A stretch of 64,000 nucleotides of DNA from Temnothorax longispinosus (GCF_030848805.1 NC_092369.1:620001-684000), one strand, 5' to 3'. Shown: positions 24,116 to 37,091, counted from the stretch's first letter. Program-made: numbers and translations. The notes: a model not told the origin generated them from the letters alone.

Positions 24116-24699
24116 ATTATCATCCGCGCAATTAATAAATTTCTGAAATTTGCAATAAGAAACGTTTCGTAAATATTGTAAATATCGAGACGATAGATTC
24201 TTATCAAAACAATTATTTTGCGCAATTTACTTTTTTAATATAAATGAAAATCTGAACCGTGGCACTTTGCCCTAATAGAATAAAGACAAAAAAAGAAAGA
24301 AGAAAGTTCAAGTACGAAGCTATAGATAAGAACCGTAAACTGTAGCTTCTTAATACTTACGGGCAGTATAATTAGTTCTGTAATGCTTCTATTCGAATAT
24401 ACCTTATGTTGAATTTTAAATTTTTCAACAGATTAAATCGCTTTCTGGGATTGAAAACATAGTGTAATACACTAATAGAATATATGGAATAATAATAATG
24501 GGTCGAATAGAAAGCTGTAATATATATATTTATTAATTCAAAGTAACAAGAAACAGAATTTTAGATGCGGATTTAAAAAACGATAGATATTTCGGGACGA
24601 TATATATCGGTTGGCACGTTGGCTCTTGCTTGATTTGTTATTACACATTATCTATTGTTTACGTAAAATCGCCGCACTATCAGTCGCACTTCGAGACGC

Positions 24700-25280
24700 G
24701 AGCAGATGTCTTATAAGTTAGCGGAACAAAATGAGCAAAACCGATTCTAATTAATATTTATTTGTTGCTAAAAAAGTTATCAAAGAGAAACATTTATATT
24801 CTGTATACATACTCGCATATATGTGTATGTAGTAACTGAATTGTACATAATAATATAAGAATTTGTTGTTAATTTATTGTTCCCGAAATATCCAAGTTCC
24901 AAATTTGTTGCTTGCAAAATAAGTTTAAATAAGAGTGGAAAATCTCACAATGTGCATAATTATTAGAGATTAGCGGTGTTCCTGTAAAACAAAAAAGAAT
25001 TTATGTGTGTGAAATAAAAAATTATTAGAATTTATATTTTATTCAAAACATATATCAATAATTGAAGATCTATTTTATAAGTATCAAGTTTTCTTTCATA
25101 AAATGCTTTACGTATATATTCCGGTAATTTAATCTTTCTTTAGCAGAACTTCCTTTTTTAAAGAAACTTACAAAGTAGCAAATTTTGTTCTTTAACAGCT
25201 TTTTAATAAAAAATGAGTAACAAAAAATTAATTAGAATTGGTTTTGGTCATTTTGTTCCATTAATCAAGACGTCTTGAAC
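24700..25280. mobile_element. Possible old element with diverged inverted ends
   Basis: 24707-24760 (with GGAACAAAATGAGCAAAACC and TTCTAATTAAT) is inverted at 25225-25273 (GGAACAAAATGACCAAAACC when complemented). Weaker pairing extends inward. The AT-rich interior has no open frame. Confidence 0.55.
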
Positions 25281-25876
25281 ATGTAGAAAGCAGAGAAAGT
25301 CGCTCTGAGTATTATTACATTATTATTTGTTAAGACACAATCGCGACAAACAGTAAAAGAGCACGATCGTTCCTTATGAACAAGTAACGCTTATTAATAC
25401 GGCACAATTAATAAATTCGTGCAATTTATAAAAAGGAACAATTCATCAATGGATTCATCAATACATCGAGACACAGTATATTTACCGAAGTAAATTCTTC
25501 GTGCTATTTACTCTTTTAAAAAACAAATTTCAACTAATTTATCTTTTGAATACACGTGAATCATTTTCTATAAAAATTGTCTTTCCCGATTAATAACGAT
25601 TCATCAAAGTAAATATTACGCGTATTATTTTACGCGTTATATTTAACATAAGCCTCGGGGCGACAGGTAGGTAGTGAAAATTATAAAATACCATTCTGTA
25701 TATACACATATAAATAAAATTATACAATACCATTTGCGATATTTATAAATAATATCGCTTTTTTTCAACGATAGTTATTAACATATGTATATTGATTAAA
25801 CTTAACGGAAAATCGCAACATATCATTCATTAATAATAGCTTATTAATAGTATTTCGTGTATTGCGAAAACCATCG

Positions 25877-26003
25877 TAATCTAATAATTAATTATTTTCG
25901 CGAGTGAAGTAATTGCAACGAAGTGAGTGCAACGAAGGAAAAACAGGAGAAGGAGGAGGCCTGTGAAACATCAGTCATCGGAGCAAATCATAGAAAGCAC
26001 AAG
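25877..26003 (+). other. Exon-like segment ending at a strong splice donor, probably untranslated
   Basis: AAG followed by GTGAGTG (donor at 26004) closes a purine-rich segment without an ATG. One frame is open and would read acidic residues (KEKQEKEEACETS), but no start is present. A 13-base repeat GCAACGAAG(T)GAG occurs twice. A 5' untranslated exon is one possibility. Confidence 0.2.
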
Positions 26004-27249
26004 GTGAGTGATTTACTTGACTTTACCTTGAAATAAATTTAACACGTAACATGAGATCCAATAACTATTTCATCGCATTCGTAATATTGTGGAGGATTCC
26101 AATGTCGTACATTAGTCAGCTGAATATACTCTCAGAGTTGATGTCTAATAAAATTGAACTTTGTTTCAATACGTAAAATTTTATTTCGAGTATTTTATCT
26201 GATGCGTTTTTCGATACGAGAGTCGTGTAAATATGAATATATGTGCGCTAAGATATAAATTATTAAGACATTAAGAATTTTTGGTCAAATATTGCGATTG
26301 TTATTCCATATCTTGTTATATGTATATACGTACATTCTTTTCGTATGTACATAATTCGTATAGTATATAGCAAATTTTTACCTGCACTATTATTTATAAT
26401 GCTCTTTCAATTGCCGCATTTTATTTTATTTGTTAAATATCAATACAAGTTTCACAACGATAAAAAATCAAATAGCATTTTCATTTTGTTGTTTTTGTTC
26501 ACTTTGTTATACTTCAACTCAATGGCTAAAGTATTATATTTTGTTGATACTTTTTGATGTAATAAAATATGAAATACGATCCAACGAAATATGTTACTGT
26601 TTTGGCATCGATACGTATAGCTTGTAAACTAACCAAATATTTTGTTAAACGGGATATTGCCCCGGCATAATGCGTGGTGCATAATTTGGCAGAGACCGTT
26701 ATGTTATTCTATCCGGTAGCCATTAAAGGGTTAATGTTCGAAATAAACGTCAAGAGAGCGATATTGCGGAATACAGTTAGTATCCACTTAATATCCAGCT
26801 AATAGGCAAGTTAAAACGGTGATTTTCCTCGAATGAGAAGGGCTTTTTCTAAATTTTCCCCGTTTTATTTCTATACCGCACATTTCAAAAGTAAATCAAA
26901 GCAGACGTAAAGAAATAGCACAGTTATGTCAAATTATTGTTATTACGGATCGCAGGTGTTTTAACGCGGTATAAAACTCTTTAATCTGCTCGTTTCTAGC
27001 CGTCATTCTCGGACCGATTTGCCAGCGATCGTGAAAAGTATTCGTGTGTCTCACAGCCCGTTGGAGATGACGAATACGAAAGAGAGGATGGCACGATGAG
27101 TGGGACCGAGCGAGTGTGATACGTTTTTGTTGTCCGTCAAATGAGCAACAAATAACGGGGCATTGTTTTCCGCCAAGTGCGCACGGCGTGCGCACAAACG
27201 AGAGTTTGAGCTTAACAAACGCGGCGGGGCGCGGGGCGACGACGGCCGA

Positions 27250-27310
27250 GGGGAGGGGGGGCGGTTTTGAGCTAGCGGGCGGGGAGGAGGGGGATAGGGA
27301 GCCGGGGAAC
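27250..27310 (+). other. G-rich tract with quadruplex potential
   Basis: At least five runs of three or more Gs with short spacers within about 35 bases (27275-27308), preceded by a seven-G run, inside a CpG-rich island about 350 bases upstream of a candidate start codon. Confidence 0.7.
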
Positions 27311-27658
27311 TTTTCAAGCTTCGCGGTAACAATGCCAAGAGACGGGCGACAGCCGGTTTAATTAAACGCATCGTCAGCTCTGTATGGCAACACTATGCCA
27401 ACGCGACGTTACGCGCGCGTGCATTGTACGCGTGCACACGCACGCACACGCCGGCGGATCTCACGTGGAGGAGAGACTTCGTCGTGGTCGCGCGCCACAG
27501 CCGCGAGGGGTGAATTGAAAGGATATATGTGTAGCGCATCCTACAGAGACGGGTAAACCGGGCGAAACCAACTCCTTCCGAACAAAACCCGCGGTGTGGT
27601 GAAGCATTTGGATAAATAGAGATACGACGACGTTCGGCTGGCGCGAGGAATAAGTGCC

Positions 27659-27667
27659 ATGCGTCTG
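27659..27667 (+). CDS. Candidate first coding exon (3 codons) with donor
   Basis: ATG CGT CTG is followed immediately by GTGAGC (donor at 27668), downstream of a CpG-rich island. An upstream in-frame TAG about 40 bases before is compatible with a true start. A very short first coding exon (Met-Arg-Leu) is common for secreted proteins whose signal peptide continues in exon 2, but no second exon was identified. Confidence 0.25.
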
Positions 27668-28746
27668 GTGAGCGTCAATTGCTATCTTGAAATCATACGA
27701 GCGAATCAGATTTCGTACTTCAATCTGCGATTAAACTGAGGTTTGAGTCAAGATAAAAGCGAATATTCGCTAGACGTAGCGTGGCTAAAATGTTGACTGA
27801 ATGTTGTTCATTTCTAATGTGGAATGATCACGAAATGTGTTTACTATATTGTCGAAGTTGAGAAACATCTTTTGGTGTGGCGAACGACTGCTTATTGTAA
27901 AATAATACTCGCAATTGTTGCAAATTTATGCCCATTTATAATTACTCATAAATCAATTGTTTGTTTTCTTCCTGCAATTTTTGTCCCATAATGTTATTAA
28001 ATACGATATATTTCGTAATATGTAATATTTGAAAAATTTAAATCAATATTGCATGCTAATAATCCCATAAAAACTAATACAATTTTATATTTGCACGTGA
28101 CTTTGAAACGAATCGAGAACGCTTTTGAAGTTATCCGAAGCATACGCGTGAATTTTATGTATGAGCACGTATAGTAGAAGCGGGTAAGCAATGCGAAAAG
28201 GTCCCAGGAAATTAAATGGATCCGTCTGATGTGGTAGTCGACTAATACAGTAACCGGGTTTACGAAACAGTTTAAAATATAAAATATTTGCTTCAGATAA
28301 CATCAAAGCTATAGGTATTTTCACAAGTATACCGAATTTTTATTTTATGCCGAAAGGATTTAAAGTGGTTGATGGAAAATAAATTGGCGTGTGTATATCA
28401 TTTTTTTATCTAAAAAAAAAACAAAGGTTAATATAAATTCCGACAAAAACACCTTAATAACTTCTGTAATTTAAAATAAGAAATATGAAATCTGTTATTT
28501 TGACGGGGTCGGCTGTTCTAATATTAAAATCTATAAAGACTCATAAAGATACATACACCGATACAAGACATATCGTAAAAATTTAACTAAGATTTTAAAT
28601 ATAAAGTCTTGATATTATTAATTAACTGAGATTATACAGTTCTTGTTCTTTGATCCGACGTTTGTTGCATGCATATTCGTGTGTGCGCTACTTAGACTGT
28701 GCGCTATTTGCGATTCGCGATTTTTTATTTGCGATTTATAGTATAA

Positions 28747-30632
28747 CTAGATTTTTCGCCCGCGCTTCGCGCGGGCTCAAAATCTATTCCCCTTTCCCCA
28801 AACTCACTCATTAATTAGGAGCACCTTTGATATTCTTTCTCCTCAAACTCTAACCTACATCTCTTTGAATTTTTTTTTTTAAAATAAAAAATAATAGATA
28901 ATATAATAGATGCAGATTAGCATATTGTCAAATATTTCAAAAACGTATAATCCCTTATATTAAAATCTTTAAATTTTATTTTTGCTCGTGCCTCGCGCGT
29001 TTTTACCCTCCGTTGATCCACCATTATTAACTCTCTTTTATTTTCTTTTTTTTATTTTCTTTTTTTGAAATCATCGAAAAATTAGAAAAATTTGGCACTG
29101 GTTTCAAGAAAATCAATTCTTAATAAAAAATTATCCATTAATAAAAAAATAAACTTATCCTCCAAAAATTAAAAAAATTTTGACTCCTATTTCATATATA
29201 ATTCTTTAAGATTTGGTTAATTAATTCCCGAAAAATTGGAAAAATTTTGTAACCGGTTCCCAAAAAAATCGGTAACAAAAAATTATACACTTTATAGCAA
29301 ACCCTAGGAAATTCTACCTTTATTTCATATACAATTTTTTGAAATTCGATCAATTAACTCCCGAGAAATTTGAAAAATTTTGTAACCGGTTTCCACAAAA
29401 ATCGGTAACAAAAAATTATCTATAAAAATTATCCATAAAAAAAATTTAGTTTGATATCTCAAAATTTACGGAAATTGGAGCAGAAATCGGAAACCTTTTT
29501 ATTATTAGCAATTTTTCTATAAACTCATCGTAGCCATCCTGAAAAAATTAGAAATTTTGAAACCGGTTTCCAAAAAATTGATTGTGAAAAATTATACACA
29601 TCTTTGCCATCCCCGAAAAATTAGAAAAATTTGGGCATTGTTTTTAAGAAAGTAACGAAAAATTATCTTTAAAAAAATTTAGCTAATATCTCAAAATTTG
29701 AGGAAATTAGAACAATCACGTACCTACATTTTTTTAAACAAAAATCGAAAACCTTTTTAGAAAAATTGAAAAAACTTCGTAACCGGTTTCAAGAAAATCA
29801 ATTCATTAATGAAAAATTATCCATTAATAAAAAATTAAACTTATCCTCCAACAATATTAAAAAAATTTTGACACGACTGCTATTTCATATATAAATCTTT
29901 AAGATTTGGTCAATTAATTCCCGAAAAATTTCAAAAAATTTGTAACCGGTTTCCAAAAAAATCGGTAACAAAAAATTATACATTTTATAGCAATTCCGGG
30001 GAAATTCTACCTTTATTTCATATGTAATTCTTTAAGATTCAATTATTTTCCGAGAAATTGGAAAAATTTTGTAACTGGTTTCCAAAAAGATCGGTAACGA
30101 AAAATAATACACTTTATATCACTCCCCAGAAAATTCTACCTCTATTTCATATACAATTGTTTGAGATTCGGTCAATTAATTTCCGAAAAATTGGAAAATT
30201 TTCTGATACCAATTTCCCCAAAAATCGGTAACAAAAAATTATACACTTTATGGCAATCCCCGGGAAATTCTACCCCTACTTCATATAATTTTTTAAGATT
30301 TGGTCAATTAATTTCCGAAAAATTGAAATAATTTTGTAACCGGCTTTCAAAAAGATCGGTAACAAAAAATTATACACTTTACAGCACTCCCCGGAAAATT
30401 CTACCCCTGTTTCATATATAATTCTTTTAAATTCAGTCACATTATTTCCCGAAAAATTAGAAGAATTAGAAAAATCGGTTTCCAGAAAATCGGTAGCAAA
30501 AAAATGGCCACGACATTTTCATCCCCGGGAAATTCTACCCCTGTTTCATATACTTTTAGTAAAAATTCGGTCCACTAACGAATGAGTAGTTCGCGTACAT
30601 ACAGACAGACAGACGTGACTTATATATATAGA
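28747..30632 (-). mobile_element. Non-autonomous Helitron
   Basis: Read on the minus strand the element starts TCTATATATATAAG after an A, and ends with a perfect GC-rich hairpin (GCCCGCGC, GAA loop, GCGCGGGC), then GAAAAAT, then CTAG, followed by T. A TC 5' end, a subterminal hairpin, a CTRR 3' end and insertion between A and T are the accepted Helitron hallmarks. The 1.9-kb interior has no Rep/helicase frame; it consists largely of AT-rich tandem repeats. Near the 5' end is a short CTGT array. Confidence 0.85.
29200..30560 (-). repeat. 132-bp tandem repeat inside the Helitron
   Basis: The landmark ATCGGTAAC (plus strand) recurs at about 29269, 29401, 29961, 30091, 30224, 30354 and 30489 with spacings of 130-135 bases. 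Each unit also carries a GGGAAATTCTACC block, a TTTCATATA block and a GTAACCGG block. Internal minisatellites are typical of non-autonomous Helitrons. Confidence 0.85.
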
Positions 30633-33175
30633 TTTGTCGAAAATTCGTTATTCGCCACTGTTCGCGATTCGTACTTTATCATTACTTCGTGCTGATTTCG
30701 TGATGATTCGCGTCCTTTGATTTTGTCGTAAAACGAAACCACGAAATGATGAATCACGAATACGAATTGCGCACGAATGGCGAATCATGAATCACGAGTC
30801 GCGAATACACGTATATAATCTGGCGTCGATTTAATAGAGATAGAGAACAGACAAGCCGCAAAACCATTTTCCATAGTAAGTTCACTATGCCTAAAGCATT
30901 TCGGTGCTTTGCAAGCATCTTAGTTGCATAAGCGTCTTAGTGGAAGCGCAGATAACGAGAACAGTGCAATCTAATCCGTATTAATGTAAACTTAATTGTC
31001 GATCAAAAGCACGCATATAGCAACGCGCTACTAATCTAGTACGATTACGAAGGATACGCTAATAAGATTGATTAACAAGTTTCTGTCTTGTAATGTTAAT
31101 ATAACGCTTTGTAGTTTATCATTTCCTTTAAACTTCAAAAGACCCGGATATCGCGCGCGGTGCGCTATTTCATTTGTACTTATAAAAAAGTATAACAACA
31201 GTCTCGCAATTGTTTCAACGTTTACGTTTACCTGTAAAATTGGTGCTTGCCTTAAACGACAATGTGCTTGCCTTAATTAAAAGGACAAAAGTTTCTTTGC
31301 CTCAGAGCTCGTCATGCACAGCGCAACAATGCAACATTATCGTTTCTCCCTTTCATTTGCTCGTTTCCCTTTCCTAAAGAAAAATACGACAACGTTGTCC
31401 CGCAATCTCGCGATCGTTTGCAGTTCTCTGTCCCTTTAATCCCACGCGTATATACTCGCGTACGTCGCGTCGTCCGTTGCACGCTCGCGAGCGAATTCCG
31501 TAACTTTTGTGCGGCCGTTTACGTGCGCGTCCGCTGACCGAAGGTAAACTGTAGGCGGGGTCGGTATGCCGGCGGCGAGAAAAGGCAAACAAAGAAAAAA
31601 GGGAAAAACCGCGAAAATATATAGAAGCGTCGGCATTGCCGGTGAGGAATGGAGCTGGAAAGGGGTACGAAAAAGAGAGCACGGGAAGCAACCCCGGCGC
31701 TAGCAGAGAGCGGCTAGCAGAAGAGACGAGAAGCATTAGGAATGCAGTCGCATCTGTGCACGCAATTCCACGCATGCACTGGAATATAAAGTTGCGATGG
31801 TGGCGTATTCTTGACTGCCACCTGAACGCTGATTAAATAATCAATGAATCACGCGGTACGTTAAACTTTCTGCGCCGAGCAAATCTCATTGTGCCCGAGA
31901 ACAGGCTAAGTACTACTTTTATACGTAAAAGTTATAGACAGGCGGACGAGATGAGGATGGGAGCGAAGATTAAAATTAGAGTTCTGAAGAAAGTCAACAA
32001 TCAGACGCGAGACGTAGCGATAACCATTTTCCTTGATTAGACGTATACGTATCGATAAATTGTGTCGACGTAAAAGAAGTTCGTATATAAGTGCATTTTT
32101 AGTTCAAATCCTAAATGTGAAGCTATTTTCCCGATTTTATTCAATTTCTCTCGGCTCCACCTCCCGGATTTCCCGTGATCCTCTAAGCAGCATCTAATCT
32201 CGTACACGCCCCCGCCGTATATACGCGGCCACGTAACACCGACACATACACTCGTATGCACTTTTTTTTCGCGCGCGAGTCCCACCTTTGGCCGGGAACA
32301 CACGTTGGCGAAATTTATTCGTCTGCACGGCCTCTTAAATCACGATCCTCTACCCCGATCTCGCGCCCCTTTCGCGCAGCGTACCACGTGCACCCACGTG
32401 CTCGCCCACATAATCACCACTACTACCATCGTCGTCGTCGAAGCGGCGGCGTTTCCTTTCGGCCTCTTCAGCACCCCCTTTATCGCCCTTTCCTCCCTGC
32501 CCGCTCGCGCGACCCGGTGCATGCTGCTGCCGGGAACGGCAGTGCATATTTTATTTTCAAAGACGGCCGCATTGACAATTTGCAGCGGCGTTATGTAAAT
32601 GCGCCGTCACGTACGCCGCGCGCGCAACCACCGCGCTCTTCCGTTACGGTGAGATAGGAGTCGTCGAGGATGGAGAAGAGACCGGTTCGGGATGCAGTCG
32701 AGGATAAAAGAGAGTCGGAGGTTGAAAGGCCGAAGGTTTTGTCGGTGCTCGATCGCTCGGAAAAGTGCATTGCGAGACGCACTCTCTTTCTCTTTCTCTC
32801 TCGTCGCGCGTCTCGCGAGATGTAACGTGAAGAAAGAACCTCAAGCAAAGGGAACTCTCTCGCATGTTGCACCTACTGTATTAGATGAATCCAGATAGTT
32901 TGCTTTCGAGAAATTTATAGGATACGAGTAAATGAACAGAATAATGCGTGTGTAATATACACAGATGGACACTCTTATAAAGAAGAAAGTAACACAACGT
33001 AGGTGTTTATTTTAACACGTAAAATATGTCATCAAGAATTCGTGCATTTACATATAAATTGAGTTATTTTAAATCTTAGAAACGTTGAATATTAACTAAA
33101 GAGAAAAGTCAATAACGCAATGACAATACGTTACATTAACACAAGTGTGTGTTAAAAATTTTGCACAACACCTCC
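30633..33175. other. Non-coding stretch including a CpG-rich island
   Basis: 30650-30830 is rich in TTCGCGATTCG- and GAATCACGA-type motifs like the left flank of the Helitron, suggesting the Helitron landed in an older repeat. Two CpG-rich blocks (31440-31720 and 32200-32900) have open frames on both strands without recognisable domains. Short TC and GA runs lie near 32790. Confidence 0.4.
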
Positions 33176-33368
33176 ACGGAAAGTTCGACTTTCCATGCCT
33201 GTAGAGAAGGGCGAAAGTGACCAATTTCACGCCAGGACGGCATTAGCGGGACGAAAGTGATCACTTTCCGCCCTAGGGAGGAAAGTGGTTACTTTCGTCC
33301 CGCTATGCCGTCCTGGCGTGAAATGGCCACTCTCGCCTCTCTCTAGACATGGAGGTCGAACTTTCCGT
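33176..33368. mobile_element. Palindromic element, 96-bp arms
   Basis: Starts ACGGAAAGTTCGAC and ends in its complement, folding around 33273 (CCCTAGGG). The arms contain nested copies of a CGAAAGTGA / TCACTTTC motif, so each arm can also fold on itself. No coding capacity and no clear target duplication. Confidence 0.8.
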
Positions 33369-33391
33369 AAAGATATTGTGAAAAATATCGT

Positions 33392-33507
33392 GTACACCTC
33401 GGGGCGAAAGCTTTTTTTCAGACTCGTGTGACTTGCCACTCTCGCCTTCGGCTCGGGCGGCAAACTTCACACTCGTTTGAAAAACACTACTTTCGCCCCT
33501 TGGTGCA
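33392..33507. repeat. Second palindrome sharing the GGGGCGAAAG motif
   Basis: Left end CACCTCGGGGCGAAAG pairs with CTTTCGCCCCTTGGTG at the right end; inner arms pair through CGTGTGA(C/A)TTGCC. It begins 24 bases after the previous palindrome and shares its GCGAAAG core. Confidence 0.75.
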
Positions 33508-34414
33508 ATATACTATAACACAAAAATTTCTGCACAGGTAGAAATCCACGCAAATACAAAATATTTTTACCGTGTAATTTACAAAGAAACTGATTAAAAT
33601 TAAGCGCTGGAAAATATAGATGTTATATGAAGACGCAGGAGACATCGTGTATACGAGATAACGCGGTGAATGATGGAACGATACCGCGCCGTGATAATGC
33701 ACTCCCAGGACATTTTCTTTTCGCCACCTCCTCCCCGGGAAAATCCGGAAGCTTCTTACGTTGCGATTTTTCCCGCGCCGGCACTCTCCGGTGTGCCATA
33801 CGCGACGAATATCTCATACCGCACCGCATACCGGATACGGGCAAATTTATGAGCAGCGAAACTGCACATTCGAGTGCCCCTCTTCCTTTCCGGCATTACG
33901 ATCCGCGTCTCGCGTCTAAATCGCGCATAACGCTATGGGAAAAATATTCGCGAGTAACCGCCACGTTAACGACGTCACGTTAATAACGGCGATTTGTTGT
34001 TGACGCAGTAAATTGCGTGCGGTCGTTCGGACGACATAATCCACTTCTTTCTATGATATTTTTATGACTACGGTGACGCGCGCGAGTGGTTACAAATTAT
34101 TCCACTGACAATCCCACAATTTATCCGAGAATATCTACACTCCCGTATATACACACGTCGGTATAAATAATTCGCACCAATTCTCGCCATATGGTCGCAA
34201 TATATAAATCGTCTCCGCCATCATTTGTCAATTTTTCGCATACGGGAAAAAAAGGTGGGAAAAATGAAGCGGGATTGTATTCTCAAATCGCCAAACTGCT
34301 TCATCTTACACGGTGCGTTTGGCGGATGCATTTTTCCGCGCGCGTCTAACGTGTACGTATGCAAATGGCCAGGCATCCGCGCGCGAATACACAACGTTCG
34401 CGAGAAGCGATGTA

Positions 34415-34437
34415 TTATATATATATATATATATATG
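34415..34437. repeat. (AT)n microsatellite
   Basis: A run of alternating AT, about 11 units. Confidence 0.9.
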
Positions 34438-35681
34438 TAATATATTGGACAGCGTCGTTTTTCAGCATTGAAGGAAATATATTATTACGAGCGCCCAAGA
34501 TATCGTCGATCAGGGATTTAATGGAAATTTTAGTATCGGGATCCATTGCCGCGCGTATCTCACTTCCTCGCTCTAAACATTCCTTTCTACATTCTCTTCC
34601 TCCTCCCCTCTCTAACTCTATATCTCTTTGTTTTAACGATGATTTACTAAACGGTAGAATCGACGAAGTGCGCTAGGAAAGAGCGCTTCGTGCGATCGAT
34701 AAAAGTTTCACCGGCGCGGCGATGTGACCATCGTCCATCGCTTCAAAGTAAATATACGAAAAGCCGGAGAGTACCCGTTCATATAAGGGAAAATTCGAGA
34801 AAAACGAGAGTTTGAGCTGCAGGAATTTTGACGAATGTTATTTCGAAATATACGGATAAAATTGTTTTTCGACTTTTATTATTCCTCTCGACTCGACGCA
34901 TCACAATTCCGTTAATAATCGTCACGGAAATAACGCCGAGCCGATAAAAAACGCTCACTTTTAATTGGATACACCGAGAGTCGAGTGACTTTTTGTTTCT
35001 GTGTCGCAAGATACAGAACTGTTTTCGTACGCTCCCGACTCCCATTTCCGCAACACAACACCTCCACATCTGCGCTCCACATCCATCAATTCGATGCAAC
35101 GAGAAGCAGCCGAGCGGTCGCAAAAACTCCACCCGCGGTATTGACACTTTTACGCACCAGGAAAAATACCAGGCTCTTTGTTTTTACACGGTCGATGGCA
35201 ACCCTCCGTTTCCATCTTCCTTGCTCAACCTCGCATTCTCCGCGTACTTTCAACGGGCGCAGCCCTCGTACACCGCATCCTACCCCCTCTTTCGTACACA
35301 CCAGCGTCAGATATACGACACTGCGCGCGATGTCGATGTACAGACGAGCCCTCGGCTCCTGCTTGCTCCCGTCGTAAGTACAGAAGTTCGAAACAATGTT
35401 TCACTCGCGGGTGTTTGGAATCAGGAGTAGATCGGAGGGAGGAAGGGGTGAAAGAGGCCCGGAGGCGGGCACTGCGGTCTGCGGATAATGCCGCGCGCGA
35501 GTTGATAACCCCCGAGTTATTTGCGCTACGATCGACTCGCGACGACGGTACAAATTGTCGATACTCGAGACAATTCCTTTCGATTGAATTATTTCAATGA
35601 AAGTGGAGCGAGAATCTCATAAATGCAATTTCAGAAAATAAAACCGAGCCAGTAGCGCGAGTATTAAAATTAAATTTACCC

Positions 35682-35745
35682 CCCTCTCTCTCTCTCTCTC
35701 TCTCCCTCTCCCTCTCCCTCTCCCTCTCCCTCTCTCCCTCTCTTA
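35682..35745. repeat. (CT)n / (CCCTCT)n compound array
   Basis: A CT run grades into CCCTCT hexamers. The minus strand therefore has five or more GGG runs spaced by three bases, a quadruplex-capable pattern. Confidence 0.95.
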
Positions 35746-37057
35746 CATATTAATATTATATTACTACACATAATATATTATGCCAAAATAGAGAGAAAAC
35801 CAAGATCCTATAGCGTATTATAATTGTGCGATATTAACTGATAACAATATTAACAAACAAAATTAATAAATACGCTACTGAATATATTTTGATTAAAATG
35901 CTACAAAATATTGAAATCATAATAAAATTATAAATTGATAATGTTCCTTTATCTATTATCATTATAAGATTCTTATACATAAATTCTTTATTTTCAGTAC
36001 CTAATATTAAATTAGTTTGTATGTACCCAAAAAAGCAAACTGAATTATGTCTTCCATTAATTACGTACAGATTTAAAAAAAAATAAAAGACGGAAATGTT
36101 TTTGAGGAAACTTAGGTCAATAAATAAAAGGGTTGATTACGTATTACGTTTAGTGCATTGTACTAAGGACGTAAATCAGACGCGACTGCGAGAGTTCTTT
36201 AAGTTGCAGGGGAGCCTTAATTAAATCTCGCGTTCTTCGATCAACATCTCTTTCCACGTAGCTCGAAGTTCCATTAAAACCACTTTTCCTTCGCTCGATG
36301 CTGCGCGCCATACTTTTGCAATAACAACGAAAAAATTTGAGGTAGTGCATTAATTTCAGGAGAACATCTCAACGTGTTTATGAACGTATCTTTCCCGAAA
36401 GCTGCATATAAATATTTTTTTTTCCCAGAAAGTATATTAATAATACTGATCTTAGCTTTTATAAACTTTATTCATTATATTTTCTGATCAAGAGAGAAAT
36501 CCATAAGAATTGTGATTTACGAATTAACGGTATTGCTTTTTACGAAGATCGTTCTGCGTTCTTTGGCAAGAATCCGATCAGACGCTGGTATTTCTCGACA
36601 GAATGCCGACACGTCCGAAAGAAATTCTCCGATGCGCGAGAATTGTTTCGTTAATAAGGAAACGCGCGATGTGCGCGACCGTCGCGCTAATTGTGAATTT
36701 TTTTTCGAGCGAGGCGCGAACAAGTGCCCATGATAAATTAGCACATGTTTAGCCGCGCCGTTGCAGCGCAATTAAAAAGTTTGCCGTCACAAGTTTCGGC
36801 CTTGTCGATACCCGCGCCTTTGTGATGCGAGAGCGAGCGAGCGGGCGAGCGGGCTTCGATAGAATCGCATGGTCCGTTTGATCCGGAAAGTTGAAACACA
36901 GTTGAACGTTCCTTGAGAGTCACCCGCGCTGTTTTCCGCGCAGTTCGCCTGCCGATCGAAGCGATTACTCCGTGAACGTGTAATGGAATGAACGAAATTA
37001 GATCAGGCTAAACGTACTTTCCAATTTATAGTTGTACAAGTTCCATGTTAGTCTCTA

Positions 37058-37060
<3 letters not shown>

Positions 37061-37091
<31 letters not shown>
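37061..37091. repeat. (CT)n microsatellite
   Basis: Pure CT run of about 15 units. Confidence 0.97.

Larger units (their letters stand above)
23625..25515 (+). repeat. Diverged direct repeats enclosing nested palindromes
   Basis: Sequence at 23625-23715 continued at 24113-24240 resembles 25325-25515: both contain ACGA(A)CAAGTAATGCTTA- and CGCAATTAATAAATT-like blocks followed by a CGAGAC segment and an ACTTTTTT tail. The left copy is interrupted by the palindromes at 23725-24115, which points to insertion after duplication. Identity is modest, so boundaries are approximate. Confidence 0.45.
25516..28746. other. Non-coding stretch with candidate promoters or first exons
   Basis: AT-rich overall, with a CpG- and G-rich island at about 27140-27680. 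Exon-like pieces inside it are listed separately. Just before the Helitron (28680-28746) the sequence is rich in GCGATT motifs that reappear after it (30650-30830). Confidence 0.4.
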
